Shown here piece after piece: positions 6,725 to 8,562 of a stretch of 8,562 nt of DNA; position 1 is the first letter of the stretch, and the number at the start of each line of letters is the position of its first letter. The notes beneath the pieces were generated by a model. That model saw only the letters and a list, made by a program, of their open reading frames with translations, did not search any database and had not been told where the DNA came from. The translations under genes were made by a program, and so were the position numbers. Source of the DNA: Leptospirillum sp. Its GTDB lineage: Bacteria; Nitrospirota; Leptospirillia; Leptospirillales; Leptospirillaceae. The stretch is from contig DAHWKF010000122.1 of NCBI GenBank assembly GCA_027343785.1, positions 1 to 8,562 of the forward strand, written 5' to 3'.

Positions 6725-7714
6725 ATGAAACCGACCCCCTCTTTCCGGAAACTCCTCCAGAAATTCAGTGCCCTGTCCAGAGGGAAAAGAGTTTCCGGAT
6801 TCTCCCCCGATACATCGGCCGGAAAAACAGGGACAGGAATCCGGCGCTTCCGGCGGCTCCCCCTGCTCTTTCTCGTTTTCTGGGGTGCGGGAATGTTCCT
6901 GTGGTTTGCGGGCCGAAACTTTCCGGGACAGGAAATGGCGATGGAGATACTGTCCGGTTTGTCTTCCAAGACGGGACTCGGGGTCAGCGCGGACACGGGG
7001 AAATTCCACCTGCCCGCCACCCTGACCTACGAGGGCCTCCACCTGGTTTCGCCGGCTCCGGGCGGACCGGTGGCCTGGGAGATTCCGCGGTTTACCGGCC
7101 ACATGGATCTGGCCAGCCTGGTCAAGGGGAAACCCCGCTACAACTTTGACGTGAAAGCCTATGGAGGCGAATTCCGGGGGCGCCTCCAGCAGGCCCGCAA
7201 AGGACAGTGGAACCATCTTCGGGGAAAAACGATCCACCCTATCGACCTGGTGTCCACCAGAAAGCTGATCCGTCAGGACCTGTCCGGGTTCATGAATCTC
7301 GAAACCGACTATACGTGGACGAAAGGCAATGAACAGCTCGGCCACGGCATTCTCGGCCTTTCCATCAAAAATCTTGTGGTGCGCTCCCTGAAACTGAACG
7401 GCATCCCCCTTCCCGACCTGGTTTTTACATCTGTCAAGGGAAGATTCTTCCTGCATGACGGTCAGGGACGCATTGAATCCCTGACCGCCGACGGCCCACT
7501 CGCCTCCATTACCGGATCAGGCACGATCTTGCTGCGGGTTCCATACCCCACCAGCCAGATCAACATGGATCTCCACGCTCGCCTCAAAGGCCAGCTCAAG
7601 GCCATTCCGTTGCCCTCTCTCGAAGACCGCAAGGACGGAACTCTCCACATTCATCTCCAGGGGGTTCTGGCCTCCCCGGCAGTCGCGTTGAACGGCCTTT
7701 TGCTTCCACACTAG
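6725..7714 (+). CDS. gspN: Type II secretion system accessory protein GspN
   Basis: The 329-residue product resembles GspN, an inner-membrane-anchored T2SS accessory protein whose exact role is unclear and which many systems lack. It has a basic cytoplasmic segment of about 44 residues (GIRRFRR at 38-44), one membrane segment at about 45-62, and then a long periplasmic region rich in beta-strand-like patches. These include TYEGLHLVSPAPGG (101-114), KAYGGEFRGRL (144-154) and LTADGPLASITGSGTI (253-268). Repeating strands ending in short Gly/Asp turns are typical of GspN and AsmA-like envelope proteins. The call rests on this fold pattern plus its place between gspG and gspL; I see no catalytic motif. 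AAGG (6711-6714) lies ten bases before the ATG. The basic N-terminal extension is longer than I would expect. No alternative ATG, GTG or TTG start is apparent between 6725 and the membrane segment. Confidence 0.72.
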   Translation: MKPTPSFRKLLQKFSALSRGKRVSGFSPDTSAGKTGTGIRRFRRLPLLFLVFWGAGMFLWFAGRNFPGQEMAMEILSGLSSKTGLGVSADTGKFHLPATLTYEGLHLVSPAPGGPVAWEIPRFTGHMDLASLVKGKPRYNFDVKAYGGEFRGRLQQARKGQWNHLRGKTIHPIDLVSTRKLIRQDLSGFMNLETDYTWTKGNEQLGHGILGLSIKNLVVRSLKLNGIPLPDLVFTSVKGRFFLHDGQGRIESLTADGPLASITGSGTILLRVPYPTSQINMDLHARLKGQLKAIPLPSLEDRKDGTLHIHLQGVLASPAVALNGLLLPH

Positions 7715-7718
7715 GGTT

Positions 7719-8562
7719 ATGGCCTCTTCCCGATTCTGGATTCTCACACCCCGCTCCGGAGATCTGAAATATCAGGCCTACAGACGCGTCAAAAAGATAT
7801 GGCTTCCGGAGCCCCCGTCTTTTCTGAGATTGCCTGTCCGGGAGATAATCACCCCGCGCCAGGGACAACCGGAAGGACACGAAGGCCCCCTGCATGACAA
7901 ACCGGTCCCCGCCGCCTCCGTGCTCCTGTGGCCCACTGAACTGTCTGTCGCCGGTGCCTCGCGCATTCCGGGAATTCCCCGCTCGGAACTGTCCGGAGCT
8001 GTCGCCGGAGAACTGGAACCCCTGCTTCCCTGGAATATCGAGGAGTGCCAGATTGCCGTCCATGCCACACGCATCCCCCAGGGCTGGGATGTCTACGCCT
8101 GGGCGACTCCCCGTCGATGGCTCGAAAATGCCCTCACCGCACTCGCCGGTTACGGGATCGACCCGAAGCACATCATTCCGGAAACAGCCGCACTGCTCGC
8201 CTTCAGGGCGTCCGATCCCACCCCCCGGCCCCAGACGGAGTTTCTTCTCTCAACCGGAGAAAACCGGCATCTCGTCATGACCATCAGGGACGGACTCCCC
8301 TTACGGGAATCGGTTGTCACCATAACGCCGGACGGAAAGGGAACCCCTCCCTGGATGGACTTTCTGGTCGCATCCGCCATTATGGACCCCCCCGACAGGG
8401 CTTTTCTCTGGACGGGGCCCGGACGGGAGGAAAACCTGGGCGATGGGGGGAGTCTGGTTCCCCCGGATCCGGAAAGGCAGGAGGAAGAACGCAACGCGGT
8501 TGCCGTCGGTCAATGGATCGGCAAGAACGGTACAATGAACCCCCCTCCGGACTTTCGGAGCG
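7719..8562 (+). CDS. gspL: Type II secretion system protein GspL, N-terminal part (cut by window end)
   Basis: The frame opens at ATG 7719, four bases after the gspN stop, and stays open for 281 codons to the window edge. GspL is a bitopic inner-membrane protein whose cytoplasmic domain recruits GspE. The visible part matches that domain: VLLWPTELSVAGASRIPGIP (68-87) resembles the ASKHA-like strand-turn of the GspL/PilM fold. It is followed by ELEPLLPWNIEECQIAVH (98-115), which matches the family pattern LPF-LEDQ. Next come WDVYAWATPRRWLENAL (123-139), YGIDPKHIIPETAAL (145-159) and a second lobe to about 235. A charged, low-complexity stretch begins near 248. The membrane helix normally found after about residue 250 is not reached. 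An in-frame stop at 7689-7691 bounds the start, and the Shine-Dalgarno is weak, suggesting coupling to gspN. PilM is the alternative; the operon favours GspL. Confidence 0.8.
   Translation, partial: MASSRFWILTPRSGDLKYQAYRRVKKIWLPEPPSFLRLPVREIITPRQGQPEGHEGPLHDKPVPAASVLLWPTELSVAGASRIPGIPRSELSGAVAGELEPLLPWNIEECQIAVHATRIPQGWDVYAWATPRRWLENALTALAGYGIDPKHIIPETAALLAFRASDPTPRPQTEFLLSTGENRHLVMTIRDGLPLRESVVTITPDGKGTPPWMDFLVASAIMDPPDRAFLWTGPGREENLGDGGSLVPPDPERQEEERNAVAVGQWIGKNGTMNPPPDFRS

Overview
The window holds the first part of a type II secretion system (T2SS) operon on the + strand, preceded on the - strand by a small ThiS-like sulfur-carrier gene and a tRNA-Gly gene. A T2SS secretin implies an organism with an outer membrane. 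The DNA is GC-rich by eye, genes are tightly packed, and TTG and GTG starts are used. A Nitrospirota (Leptospirillum-like) or deltaproteobacterial-type lineage is a guess, suggested mainly by a GspN of the type I associate with those groups. The sequence alone does not fix the taxon.

Layout. Bases 1-65 hold nothing I can identify. tRNA-Gly(CCC), with an encoded CCA, occupies 66-140 on the - strand. A strong hairpin with a T-tract (155-200) terminates the thiS-like gene (199-435, - strand), whose TTG start follows a near-perfect Shine-Dalgarno. The intergenic stretch 436-585 is divergent and carries a candidate promoter (TATAAT at 505-510) and a hairpin in the presumed gspC leader. From 586 to the end, seven genes run on + with gaps of about 3-37 bases: gspC, gspD, gspE, gspF, gspG, gspN and a gspL cut by the window edge.

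How they work together. GspD is the outer-membrane secretin. GspC links it to the inner-membrane platform (GspF, GspL and presumably GspM). GspE is the cytoplasmic ATPase held by GspL and GspF, and GspG is the major pseudopilin that it helps assemble. GspN is an accessory envelope protein anchored in the inner membrane. Minor pseudopilins (H, I, J, K), GspM and a prepilin peptidase are not in the window.

The oddest points are the ThiS-like protein whose glycine run is followed by an 8-residue Cys-Cys tail instead of ending at Gly-Gly, a secretin short enough to lack about two periplasmic N-domains, and the C-D-E-F-G-N-L gene order with no minor pseudopilins between G and N. I see no CRISPR array, insertion sequence or clearly new multi-gene system.
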